A stretch of DNA of 64,000 bases, taken from positions 22,219,510-22,283,509 of the forward strand of contig OZ024796.1 in the NCBI GenBank assembly GCA_964017045.1. The letters are read 5' to 3'. Position 1 is the stretch's first letter; every line of letters starts with the position of its first letter. Under the pieces are notes generated by a model. The model saw nothing but the letters and a program-made list of their open reading frames with translations, ran no database searches and was not told the DNA's origin. The position numbers were made by a program, and so were the translations under genes. This DNA comes from Omphiscola glabra. Lineage: Eukaryota; Mollusca; Gastropoda; Lymnaeidae. Positions 36,293 to 48,053 of this stretch are shown here, piece by piece.

Positions 36293-36352
36293 CTTTTATT
36301 CATGAATGGTTGCAAACAATTTAGATTTTCTTTTCGGTATGTGTTTCTAATG

Positions 36353-36590
36353 AAATGTCCAATGTTTGTAATTGTTTCAATACTTTGTCTAATATGTGTA
36401 ATTGTTTTAAATGATTGGTCCAATATGTGTAATTGTTTTAATAATTTGTCCAATATGTTTAATTGTTTCAATAATTTGTCCAATATGTTTAATTGTTTCA
36501 ATCAACATGTCCAATATGTGTAATTGTTTCTTTACTTTGTCCAATACGTGTAATTGTTTCAATGACCTGTCCAGTGATTGTAATTGTTGG
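36353..36590. repeat. 30-bp minisatellite, about 8 copies
   Basis: The core is TGTCCAATATGTGTAATTGT. Stop-free frames occur on both strands. Confidence 0.93.
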
Positions 36591-37554
36591 TGTATTCCAG
36601 AATGTCTCCGTTTTTATGTTTCCAAGTTCCATGTGTTTCCCCAACAACAATGTCTTTACTAACGGCTACCTGACGGCGGCCATCATTAGAGCTCCCATCT
36701 GACTAATTGCTCGCAGCTGAAAGATGAGATTGATAGGTGGGGGTGAGTTGGTGTGATAGGAATCGGCTTATGAATCGCCAGCTCTTTGCTGACAGCGCGT
36801 GCTTTCAACTGCAGGGATTCTAAACTTGTGAATGAAAACATTCATATTTGGTGGGGACGATTGAATGAGCGTAACAATTTTTTGGGCCGCAAGACGAAAT
36901 GAGGTTATTTTATGTTATTTTTAATTCCATGACAAAGTGTTTTTTCTTATGTCAGACAAGTCTGCGGGGCCCATGAAATCTATCCTTTGGCTCACTGGCT
37001 CTGCTGATACGGAATAAGAACCTCTGAAAAATATGGTGTATTATGTAACGGTGCCGATTGCTTGCTTCCTCTGTGCCATGTGCTTAAATCGCGTCACTTG
37101 CTAAAATGGATTGATTTCTATGGCGCTACTTTGATATCCAGCCGGTCTCGTACACAGCACCTAACTGCTACATCTGAAATAATACAATGCTCGCTAGATA
37201 ACGTTAATGAAACGTAAACCTTATAAAATGATCAGTGGGAACCCGCATTAGCGCGCACGAATTCTGACAGTAAACGCGGTCGTGGCATATAATCCACAAC
37301 ATTTCGTATATTCATTCGCCATTGATTTTTCGAGAAAACAAAATTGGTATAAACATAGAATGTATATTTATATTCTCTTACAACACAATTCAGCCCAACT
37401 TCATCACCACTAAGCTCCCTAATACACTTGACACAAGAGATTTTTAAAAATCTTTGTAGAGAAATAGAAACACCTCTCTTGTTACTTTTCCAACACAAAC
37501 GCATGGAATATTGATAAATCCTGCTATGATTGCGATCCAAAATTTATGGACCAT
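36591..37554. other. Long stretch with no gene seen
   Basis: Unique. The 102-codon minus-strand open frame at 37232-37540 has no recognisable family. Confidence 0.4.
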
Positions 37555-37758
37555 TATGCCTCCTATTTGATTGGAGAGAATTAGGCCCTCCTGCCTATCT
37601 GATTGGGGGGAAATATGCGCTCCTGCCTATCTGTTTGGTGGGAAATATGCCTCCTGCCTATCTGATTGGTGGGAAATATGCCATCCTGCCTATCTGATTG
37701 GTGGGAAATATGCCCTCCTGCCTATCTGATTGGTGGGAAATATGCCCTCTTGTCTATC
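37555..37758. repeat. 31-32-bp minisatellite, about 6 copies
   Basis: The core is CTGCCTATCTGATTGGTGGG. Confidence 0.94.
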
Positions 37759-38979
37759 AAACGTGAATCTCTCAATTCTGCTCTCGCTGACCGTGGAATG
37801 AAAAAAAAAGAGGGGGGTGGGGGCGTGGGTTATGGAAGGGAAAAATCGACAATTTCTTCATATGGAGCAAATGAGAAATCGATTGCATCTAATTTCCTAT
37901 AAGATCTTTCTGTTGAAAGAAAGGAAAGAATTAGTCCAGTGGCGGCCGCTCTCGATGAACCGTGGAAATATTCTCATTGGTATGAGCTCTTGGTCACTTA
38001 GATCGTGTGTGATTTCTAGCGGTATATGTATATGAAAGGTCAATCTCCTTTGAGGCGTCGGTAGTGAGGCGTCAGTGGTGAAATTTCACTGGTGAGGCGT
38101 CATCGATGAGGTGTCAGTGGTGAGGCTGGTGTAACTATTTACCACCATGAACCACATGAAAGTAAGCGATACATAGCTATTCCAAATGGGATGTTTTGCA
38201 TGGGATATGTTACGTCCACCTGGCTAATCTACAATGGCGTCCATAATTGTATCCAAAAATGTATATCAAAGTTATCCAGTCAACCGATTGGACCTCACAA
38301 TTCGCGCTGCCCAATCTCTCCCACCCCGTTTAAGCAAAGGGTCCTTATAAGCGAAAGCAATAAATTTACTATACGTGCTCACACAAAAAAATGGAGCTAT
38401 TGATGACGTCACATGTCACGGTGACTTTTTGTTTTGGTAACGAAACTAAATTTCTTTGTTGCACGGAAGTCAAATAGCTCCTCTGAGCACGGCAGTAGAC
38501 ACAACGTCACATCTTAAGTCAACCGTGGCAAGACACTGAAGTTGTTAATATCATTTCATTTATTTTCTAGAGTTTGCGCATCAAAAGCTTTAATTTATTT
38601 TGTAAAAAAAAGATGAAATTTTAATTAAACTCATCATCCTGTTTTGTGCACGAGGTTTTTATAAAAAAAAAACAAAAAAACAATGTAAATGGATGTTGAA
38701 ATCTTTTGATTGTGGATTGTCGCCAGGCCGGGAGGCAGAAAGAATGAATAATAACCCACTCCGAGTACCAGTCATGCGTGACGCTTTAACTGTTGGGGTT
38801 ATTGCTTGCGGATAGTTGCAATACCTCCCCCACCCCTCACGACGCAAACCTTATCATACTTACCATCGAGGAAAGTAGGAACGAAATCCCAAGCGACAAT
38901 TCACTAGAGACTTTTCTAGTAACTGCACATGCCCAGAGGACTTAAACGGATTCATTTATTTTAGAAAATCGTCAGTAAG
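37759..38979. other. Long stretch with no gene seen
   Basis: Degenerate GTGAGGCGTCAGTG repeats at 38048-38125 and a CRE palindrome TGACGTCA at 38404-38411. No exon is supported. Confidence 0.45.
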
Positions 38980-39350
38980 CTAGAGATGGCTTTAAGATTC
39001 TCAGTCGACCGTGACAACATGAGATGGCTTTAAGATTCTCAGTCGACCGTGACAACATTAGATGGCTTTAAGAGTCTCAGTCGACCGTGACAACATTAGA
39101 TGGCTTTAAGAGTCTCAGTCGACCGTGACAACATGAGATGGCTTTAAGATTCTCAGTCGACCGTGACAACATCAGATGGCTTTAAGTTTCTCAGTCGACC
39201 GTGACAACATGAGATGGCTTTAAGATTCTCAGTCGACCGTGACAACATGAGATGGTTCTAAGATTCTCAGTCGACCGTGACAAAATGAGATGGCTTTAAG
39301 AGTCTCAGTCGACCGTGACAACATGGGATGGCTCTAAGATTCTCACTCGA
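38980..39350. repeat. 38-bp minisatellite, about 10 copies
   Basis: The core is GATGGCTTTAAGATTCTCAG with TCGACCGTGACAACAT. Confidence 0.96.
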
Positions 39351-39769
39351 CTGTGATAATAGTCATAATTTTCTTCTATTTTTTTGTTTAATCTTAATCA
39401 TGAAAATGGTTCATTTAGGACACACTAGGACACACGTACTCTACGATGTCATACTGTTGAATATTTCATTATCCCTCTCCCCCCGGGTCTCCCACGTCCC
39501 CCTGGATCATTTCCCTCCTCCCGAAAAAAATATGTTGCAGATTGCCATCAAGTTAAAGTCATAGATTTAAATGCTCATGTTACTGATTGCCACCGAGTCT
39601 TACCTAAAGTCATAGATGGTCATGTTTCTGCTGCATGATTTGCATGATGTGGGATGAAGTGTATCTAAATGGCTTCAGATATGTTACAAGGAGATGATGC
39701 AACCAGCCTTCAAAGATGTTTTCAGAGCAAGATTTAGTGTCTTGTACAAACACGCGTGCGCCGTCACCC
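39351..39769. other. Stretch with no gene seen
   Basis: AT-rich unique sequence with a local duplication around AGTCATAGAT (39558 and 39609). Confidence 0.45.
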
Positions 39770-40055
39770 ACAAACACACACACACACACACGCCGGCACA
39801 CACACACGCCGGCACACACACACACGATGTCACACACATATACACACACACGCCGGCACATATACACACACACGCCGGTACACACAGACACGATGTTACA
39901 CACAGACACGATGTCACACACACACATACATACACACACATACACCCCGACACACACATATACACACACGCCGGCACACACAGACACTCACACGATGTCA
40001 CACACACGCCGGCACACACAGACACTCACACGATGTCACACACACATGCCTTGGC
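39770..40055. repeat. (CA)n-based compound repeat
   Basis: CA tracts broken by recurring CACGCCGGCACA and CACGATGTCACA blocks, so a microsatellite that has turned into a compound minisatellite. Confidence 0.95.
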
Positions 40056-40444
40056 ACCCGCACGCTCACACAGTATTGAATTGAAATTTATCGATGAGGA
40101 TAAATAGCGTGGAACCAAGGACATTAACTAGTGTTTGCTGATTGTATTAAAACATTTTAGCCATAAAAAGTTAAGTCATCTGAAGGATAATCATAGTTAT
40201 AAAAATCTCGCGACAACAAACAAACTAATTAAAACCAGATTCCCAATCAAGGGATAATCCCGTGAGTCAGCCGAGCTCGACGGTCACGGTGTGAAGACCG
40301 CGCTGATGGCCGCCAATCTAGCGTGACGAATCGGTCCCGCCTCGCTGTCCCAACCCGTTGCCCTCAATGCGCTGATCCCTTCGGTGCTCCCTCACGCTGA
40401 TGATCTTGTGTTTTGTTCAAACAACTACTGTCCCTCGGCCGTGC
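40056..40444. other. Stretch with no gene seen
   Basis: Unique, CpG-rich from about 40250. Confidence 0.45.
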
Positions 40445-40640
40445 AACGCTCTGCCGTCCCATCACGGTCACCATCTCTGCTGTCCCATCATGGTAACCAT
40501 CTCTGATGTCCCATCATGCTAACAATCTCTGCTGTCCCATCATGGTAACCATCTCTGATGTCCCATCATGCTAACCATCTCTGCTGTACCATCATGCTAA
40601 CCATCTCTGCTGTCCCATCATGGGGTAACCATCTCTGCTG
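40445..40640. repeat. 26-bp minisatellite, about 7 copies
   Basis: The core is CCATCTCTGCTGTCCCATCA. Confidence 0.94.
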
Positions 40641-40929
40641 TGCCCGGCTCGACGGTCGCCATCTTGACTTCGTGGTCCGTGCCGGCCAATTGTACCTAAA
40701 GTTAAAGGCTTAAAATTTTGAATGTTCACAGTTTGAGTTCAGCGTGTGCACTAACTTGTTTGGCAGGATGATTGGACTCGAAGGAAGGTTTGCTAGTGGA
40801 TGTCCGGTCGGATAGCTAATAATCGTGTTTCTACTGTGGCTGTCGCTGGGGAGGCGGCCTAAAAACAACACACACACCCCCCCCCCGACTCCATGTGGGG
40901 GTAAGAGAGCCATGGGTGTCACTGGTTGA
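40641..40929. other. Stretch with no gene seen
   Basis: Unique, short C-run near 40879. Confidence 0.5.
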
Positions 40930-41082
40930 CTGTGATTAGTGTCCAGTGATATCATACAAACACCACTCATTGACTTGTGTTTGGTGACTGATGACATCAC
41001 AGAAACACCACTCAGTGACTTGTGTTTGGTGACTGATAACATCACACAAACACCTCTCACTGACTTGTGTTTGGTGACTGAT
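40930..41082. repeat. 45-bp tandem repeat, 3-4 copies
   Basis: The core is GACTTGTGTTTGGTGACTGA with CATCACACAAACACC. Confidence 0.94.
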
Positions 41083-42419
41083 GACCGTTTGAATCAAAGC
41101 GTCTGTTTGATTTCTGTATCCATCAGTTTGATCAACGTTGTCCCGTGCGGGCCAACAACCCATGATATCATTCTTTGTTCTATGGCTCATTCATTCCCAA
41201 GATCTTATTAACTCCGATACGCTGCAGCTGTTTGATTGTGGCCAAGAGTTGCTAAGATGTCATTAGGATTGTCTTGATGGCTCTAACATCAAATAAACCC
41301 AGACTTCTTTTCTGCATCGCTTGTTTGATGAAATGCATGGTGCTTAGCCCCCCCCTCCCTCGCCCCCTCCCACGCCTCCGCCCCCCCCTCCCACGCCTCC
41401 CTCGCCCCCCCCTCCCCAGTCTTTTCATTTAATTTTGTATAATGATGGCTAAAAAGAAATCGAATTTATCATCTTTCACTGAGTTATTTACAGGAGCCAA
41501 ATATTATGTAGTTTTTTTTTGTTTTTTATTCCTGCTCTTTTCAATCTCGTAGTTCCTGCTTGTACTCATTCCTTTAATTAATATTAAATTAAAAGATGCC
41601 ACCGAGATAGCTATGCAGAAAACCTGGGGTTTGGGCCAAATCAAAGAGCTGTTATCTTGAAGGGATTTCCACCAGATTCCAGGAATAAATAAAAAACATG
41701 AGAATGTTGTACGGCGGTTGAGTTTAGCGGGAGGACGTTTTTTTTGTATATATGTATACTTACATAGATTTACACGTATGGGGGTGAGGGTTATGAGCTG
41801 CACGCCATAAATAAATGCGGTCTCAACGTCGTGCATGTTTTTAAATCACACTCAATCACACACACACACACACACACACCTAGGCCACACGCCCACCCAC
41901 TCACACGCACATGCACAAACCGTTAAACCGTGCCGTGGAATTTTGATTAAAAGTGTACATGTATCGCCGCTGTTGGCTGACTTTCTTGTGCAGATAAACC
42001 GCTGGAGTTCGTTGTTATAGTAGTTTGTTTTGTTCTTTATGTATGAACTACAAAATTCTACATCTAGAATTGCCTCGGGGGTGATAGGTTTGAGTTATTG
42101 TTGGGAGTCAAACATTGAAGAGATGTTATCCCTCACATCTAGCTCCCCTTCCCTCTTTGGTGTTCAAAGTTGCACGCTCCGCCTGCGTGTACTGGAGTAC
42201 TGGCATATGAGGAAGTGTTCGCATATATTTTTTACCGTTTCATCCACCATTGTGCGTAAATTCGAAAATTAGGTCCCTGACCTGGTTCCCGTTTTCACTG
42301 TTTATGTAAACTGTTTATGGAGACTGTTTAGTAAACTGTTGGTTATCCGGTATGTATAGTTTATTAAAACAGATCAAGCCAGCTTTTATTTAATCTGTTT
42401 CATTAGGCCGTTAAAGGCC
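41083..42419. other. Long stretch with no gene seen
   Basis: C-rich CCCCCTCCC tract at 41348-41420 and (CA)n at 41858-41879. The 110-codon minus-strand open frame at 41504-41836 is not recognised. Confidence 0.4.
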
Positions 42420-42640
42420 AATCACTAGTGAAGAATGGCTAATGACCAATGGCTAATGGCCAATGGCTAATGACCAATGGCTAATGACCAATGGCTAATG
42501 ACCAATGGCTAATGACCAATGGCTAATGACCAATGGCTAATGACCAATGGCTAATGACCAATGGCTAATGACCAATGGCTAATGACCAATGGCTAATGAC
42601 CAATGGCTAATGACCAATGGCTAATGGCCAATGATTAAAG
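42420..42640. repeat. 14-bp minisatellite, about 15 copies
   Basis: The unit is AATGGCTAATGACC. It lies only about 120 bp before an exon acceptor. Confidence 0.97.
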
Positions 42641-42758
42641 GTATCAAGATGTATTCATTTAGCCAATTGAAGCTATTTATTTATAAATGAAATTCGTCAT
42701 GGAAATCTTCAATATTTTTTAATGTTTATTTATTTTTATTTTTTTACTTTTTGTTCAG

Positions 42759-42887
42759 ATCGCCAGCGGCCCAAACATTATCTCGTGCTGATTAACCCTC
42801 GGAGTGGCAAGAAGACAGCCAGGCGGATATTCCACAAGAAGGTGGCGCCCCTGTTTCGTGCCTGCGGCATCACATTTAAAGTCTACG
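42759..42887 (+). CDS. Ceramide kinase-like gene, internal exon (start of DAGK/CERK catalytic domain)
   Basis: This internal exon has 129 coding bases. The acceptor is a long T-rich tract ending TTGTTCAG at 42758 and the donor is G|GTAAGT with GT at 42888-42889. Both flanking introns are phase 1, matching the preceding and following exons. The reading RPKHYLVLINPRSGKK, then RRIFHKKVAPLF, is the first motif of the diacylglycerol/sphingosine/ceramide kinase catalytic domain. It is closest in memory to animal CERK (RPKHLLVFINP...KVAPLF). The family phosphorylates ceramide with ATP to ceramide-1-phosphate on Golgi and plasma membranes. The nucleotide-binding loop reads NPRSGKK, where CERK usually has NPFGGKG; the last glycine is replaced by lysine. 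Sphingosine kinase is possible, but KVAPLF favours CERK. The exon is separated from its neighbours by 36,042 and 10,142 bp. Confidence 0.9.
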
Positions 42888-42889
42888 GT

Positions 42890-43145
42890 AAGTCTCGCTG
42901 ACCATAGCTTTGTTCCTGACAGATGCCATCACTGTACCCTATACTGACAGATGGAATCACTATACCCACTGTTGACAGATCCCGCCTCTGTACTTACTAC
43001 TGACACATCTCATCTATATATACTGACAGATGTCATGTCTACACTTACTATAGGCATCATCTTTCGTTACTTCACGTCTCATAACGTCATTTCTCCGTGT
43101 GTTTTTTTTATACAAATGATGTGTTTGTAAACATGGTAATGTATG
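42890..43145. other. Stretch after exon donor
   Basis: Loose repeats of TACTGACAGATG-like sequence at about 42940-43050. No gene is seen beyond the exon. Confidence 0.5.
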
Positions 43146-44168
43146 GAGCGCAACTCTAACTTCCACTAGCACCAGAGCGCAACTCTAACTTCCACTAGCT
43201 CCAGAGCGCAACTCTAACTTCCACTAGCTCCAGAGCGCAACTCTAACTTCCACTAGCTCCAGAGCGCAGCTCTAACTTCCACTAGCACCAGAGCGCAACT
43301 CTAACTTCCACTAGCACCAGAGCGCAACTCTAATTTCCACTAGCACCAGAGCGCAACTCTAACTTCCACTAGCACCAGAGCGCAACTCTAACTTCCACTA
43401 GCACCAGAGCACAACTCTAACTTCCACTAGCACCAGAGCGCAACTCTAACTTCCACTAGCACCAGAGCGCAACTCTAACTTCCACTAGCACAAGAGCGCA
43501 ACTCTAACTTCCACTAGCACCAGAGCGCAACTCTAACTTCCACTAGCTCAAGAGCGCAACTCTAACTTCCACTAGCTCCAGAGCGCAACTCTAACTTCCA
43601 CTAGCACCAGAGCGCAACTCTAACTTCCACTAGCTCCAGAGCGCAACTCTAACTTCCACTAGCACCAGAGCGCAACTCTAACTTCCACTAGCACCAGAGC
43701 GCAACTCTAATTTCCACTAGCACCAGAGCACAACTCTAACTTCCACTAGCACCAGAGCGCAACTCTAACTTCCACTAGCACCAGAGCACAACTCTAACTT
43801 CCACTAGCACCAGAGCGCAACTCTAACTTCCACTAGCACCAGAGCGCAACTCTAACTTCCACTAGCACAAGAGCGCAACTCTAACTTCCACTAGCACCAG
43901 AGCGCAACTCTAACTTCCACTAGCTCAAGAGCGCAACTCTAACTTCCACTAGCTCCAGAGCGCAACTCTAACTTCCACTAGCTCCAGAGCGCAACTCTAA
44001 CTTTCACTAGCTCCAGAGCGCAACTCTAACTTCCACTAGCACCAGAGCGCAACTCTAACTTCCACTAGCTCAAGAGCGCAACTCTAACTCTCACTAGCAC
44101 CAGAGCGCAACTCTAACTTCCACTAGCTCAAGAGCGCAACTCTAACTCTCACTAGCACCAGAGCGCAA
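43146..44168. repeat. 29-bp minisatellite, about 35 copies
   Basis: The core is GAGCGCAACTCTAACTTCCA followed by CTAGCAC. Sub-variants CTAGCTCC, CTAGCTCA and CTAGCACA occur in clusters. Every unit holds CTCTAAC followed by TTCCACTAG. Confidence 0.98.
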
Positions 44169-45357
44169 CGTTTTGTTTTTTTTTTCTTTTCAATTTCTGC
44201 TGTAAAATTCTTACCTTTTAACTTTCTAAAACATTGACAGGCAGAAATGCCTTGTGTAAGAATTCTTCTTTTCATAATCTTTGACAAGTGCCAAACCTTG
44301 GCGTGGACAATTTCTTACATTAAGCCGTGTTGCCTTGTGGTAAAAGGAGAGGAGGGGGGAGAAGGCGCGCAATCATGAAATTCAGAAAGACGCAGCGGTT
44401 TTTAATCGCGCAGAAGTCATTTTTAATGACCTGCGCCGTGAGAAATATGGATCCCCCCCCTCCTACCCCGCCCTGGATTGCTGAACGACTAACGGGCGGG
44501 TGGATGATGGATGGAGTATGTTGGTGGATAATGCCATCGCGAAAACGATATATCAACAGCAGGCGGAGATAAAGCCCAGGTCCCTTGTAGCATTGTGACT
44601 GCTCCTCTCAGCTGGGGAGTAAGCGCTCCCTGAGAACTCTGATATGCTGAGCTCAAGTGAGAGAGTGGGGCATGATGGGGTAGGGAGGGATGTGGGGGTC
44701 GGGAGGGGGCGTCTTGTAATAAAAGACGGGAGAAGTTTAACCGCAGACGCGGTTCTTAAACCAATGGCTTACAGGGTCGCGTAGAAATAGAACTCAATTT
44801 ATTTTTCTTTCTATGGCCTGCTGGGCTTTTGGAAGATGGATTCCTGCAAATTCGGATAACCGAAATAAACCGAAGAGTAAGATCGCATAATATTATAGCA
44901 AGTGAAAAACTGGAGTAAGATACAAACGACTGAATTGCTGTCAAATCATAATTAAAATTATACTAGTGGCGCACGTTTGAATGAATTCCGCCCCGTGGCG
45001 TTAACCACATTTGCACCCCCCCTCCCCAGGTACGCCACTGTATCACTGAAGATATGCAGTAAGGATAACGGCGTTACGTTTGAGCATCTTTTCACTTACA
45101 TTTAATATCACCCTCCCCCCCCCCCCCTTTAATTTTACCAATGCTATAACGCCCACGATACATCCCAGTTCGTCAACCGCAGTACACCCGTGCAGTGCGT
45201 CACGGCTTCTTGAATGTCACGTCAGTCTACTGTGATAGGCACCTGTATTTTGTCACAGGAGAGCGTACATAACGCAACGTGAGACCCGCCTTGCTATGAA
45301 AATCTCCACTTGATACAACCAAAGTGCACACAGTTATCTTTAAGCAGTTTCTTGTTG

Positions 45358-45404
<47 letters not shown>

Positions 45405-45496
45405 AAAGCTTCTGAAATGACGCTAAGAAACGTATACGTGAAATTGCTGCTACACAAAGAGCAGGATAATTGATGTCCTATTTTTTTTTAGTCCTT
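44169..45496. other. Long stretch with no gene; possible small MITE and T38A10 tract
   Basis: TAGTGGCGCACG at 44964 and its partner GTACGCCACTG ending at 45040 could bound a 77-bp MITE, without a clean target duplication. A run of 38 T then 10 A lies at 45360-45407, and C-runs lie near 45115. The open frames at 44320-44572 are not recognised. Confidence 0.35.
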
Positions 45497-45790
45497 GCGT
45501 TAACCACAGTGTGGGCTTCGATTGTTCAGCCGTAAACCACATTGTGGGCTTCTATTGTTCAGCTGTAAACCACATTGTGGGCTTCTATTGTTCAGCCGTA
45601 AACCACATTGTGGGCTTCTATTGTTCAGCTTTAAACCACATTGTGGGCTTCTATTGTTCAGCTGTAAACCACATTGTGGGCTTCTATTGTTCAGCTTTAA
45701 ACCACATTGTGGGCTTCTATTGTTCAGCTGTAATCCACATTGTGGGCTTCTATTGTTCAGCTGTAAACCACATTGTGGGCTTCTGTTGTC
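45497..45790. repeat. 33-bp minisatellite, 9 copies
   Basis: The core is ACCACATTGTGGGCTTCTAT. The palindrome CCACATTGTGG lies in each unit. Confidence 0.96.
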
Positions 45791-45969
45791 CTGTTTTACG
45801 TTCAGAACTGTATGGTTATGTAATTATTTGGTAAAAAATAACCGCTTTATTAACAAACAAAAATATATTTTACATTTATAGAAATTATATATATAAGGCT
45901 CTCTTATTTATGACATGTTCGATATTTGACTGTAGACTGAACAAAAAAGGTTTTCAGACCATGAAAAAA

Positions 45970-48053
45970 AAACATGATTTCAGACCAGGACAAAACCATG
46001 ATTTCAGACCAGGACAAAACCATGATTTCAGACCAGGACAGAACTATGATTTCAGACAATGACAAAACCAGGTTTTCAGACCAGGACAGAACTATGATTT
46101 CAGACCAGGACAGAACTATGATTTCAGACCAGGACAGAACTATGATTTCAGACCAGGACAGAACTATGATTTCAGACCAGGACAGAACTATGATTTCAGA
46201 CCAGGACAGAACTATGATTTCAGACCAGGACAGAACTATGATTTCAGACAATGACAAAATCATGATTTCAGACCAGGACAGAACTATGATTTCAGACCAG
46301 GACAGAACTATGATTTCAGACAATGACAAAATCATGATTTCAGACCAGGACAGAACTATGATTTCAGACCAGGACAGAACTATGATTTCAGACAATGACA
46401 AAATCATGATTTCAGACCAGGACAGAACTATGATTTCAGACCAGGACAGAACTATGATTTCAGACAATGACAAAATCATGATTTCAGACCAGGACAGAAC
46501 TATGATTTCAGACCAGGACAGAACTATGATTTCAGACCAGGACAGAACTATGATTTCAGACCAGGACAGAACTATGATTTCAGACCAGGACAGAACTATG
46601 ATTTCAGACAATGACAAAATCATGATTTCAGACCAGGACAGAACTATGATTTCAGACCAGGACAGAACTATGATTTCAGACCAGGACAGAACTATGATTT
46701 CAGACCAGGACAGAACTATGATTTCAGACCAGGACAGAACTATGATTTCAGACAATGACAAAATCATGATTTCAGACCAGGACAGAACTATGATTTCAGA
46801 CCAGGACAGAACTATGATTTCAGACAATGACAAAATCATGATTTCAGACCAGGACAGAACTATGATTTCAGACCAGGACAGAACTATGATTTCAGACAAT
46901 GACAAAATCATGATTTCAGACCAGGACAGAACTATGATTTCAGACCAGGACAGAACTATGATTTCAGACAATGACAAAATCATGATTTCAGACCAGGACA
47001 GAACTATGATTTCAGACCAGGACAGAACTATGATTTCAGACAATGACAAAATCATGATTTCAGACCAGGACAGAACTATGATTTCAGACCAGGACAGAAC
47101 TATGATTTCAGACAATGACAAAATCATGATTTCAGACCAGGACAGAACTATGATTTCAGACCAGGACAGAACTATGATTTCAGACCAGGACAGAACTATG
47201 ATTTCAGACCAGGACAGAACTATGATTTCAGACCAGGACAGAACTATGATTTCAGACCAGGACAGAACTATGATTTCAGACCAGGACAGAACTATGATTT
47301 CAGACCAGGACAGAACTATGATTTCAGACCAGAACAGAACTATGATTTCAGACCAGGACAGAACTATGATTTCAGACCAGGACAGAACTATGATTTCAGA
47401 CAATGACAAAATCATGATTTCAGACCAGGACAGAACTATGATTTCAGACCAGGACAGAACTATGATTTCAGACAATGACAAAATCATGATTTCAGACCAG
47501 GACAGAACTATGATTTCAGACCAGGACAGAACTATGATTTCAGACAATGACAAAATCATGATTTCAGACCAGGACAGAACTATGATTTCAGACCAGGACA
47601 GAACTATGATTTCAGACAATGACAAAATCATGATTTCAGACCAGGACAGAACTATGATTTCAGACCAGGACAGAACTATGATTTCAGACCAGGACAGAAC
47701 TATGATTTCAGACCAGGACAGAACTATGATTTCAGACCAGGACAGAACTATGATTTCAGACCAGGACAGAACTATGATTTCAGACCAGGACAGCACTATG
47801 ATTTCAGACCAGGACAGAACTATGATTTCAGACCAGGACAGAACTATGATTTCAGACCATGACAGAACTATGATTTCAGACCAGGACAGAACTATGATTT
47901 CAGACCAGGACAGAACTATGATTTCAGACCAGGACAGAACTATGATTTCAGACAATGACAAAATCATGATTTCAGACCAGGACAGAACTATGATTTCAGA
48001 TCAGGACAGAACTATGATTTCAGACAATGACAAAACCAGGTTTTCAGACCAGG
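45970..48053. repeat. 24-bp minisatellite, about 86 copies, with 72-bp higher-order pattern
   Basis: Type A units contain ACCAGGACAGAACTATGATT and type B units contain ACAATGACAAAATCATGATT. They alternate mostly as A-A-B, sometimes with five A before B. The length is a multiple of three and stop-free both ways, so the + strand is open for 719 codons (45974-48133) and the - strand for 687. I read this as a non-coding intronic satellite. Confidence 0.97.

Larger units (their letters stand above)
6717..42758 (+). other. Intron of the ceramide kinase-like gene (36,042 bp)
   Basis: This phase-1 intron lies between the PH-like exon and the first catalytic exon, with GTAAGT donor and T-rich TTGTTCAG acceptor. 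It holds about 45 tandem arrays and several small DNA transposons, listed separately. I found no phase-compatible extra exon inside it. Confidence 0.8.

Noticed and set aside
41340..41420. C-rich tract as a functional i-motif/G-quadruplex element
   Set aside because: Many homopolymer C and G runs occur throughout the window; nothing links this one to a promoter.
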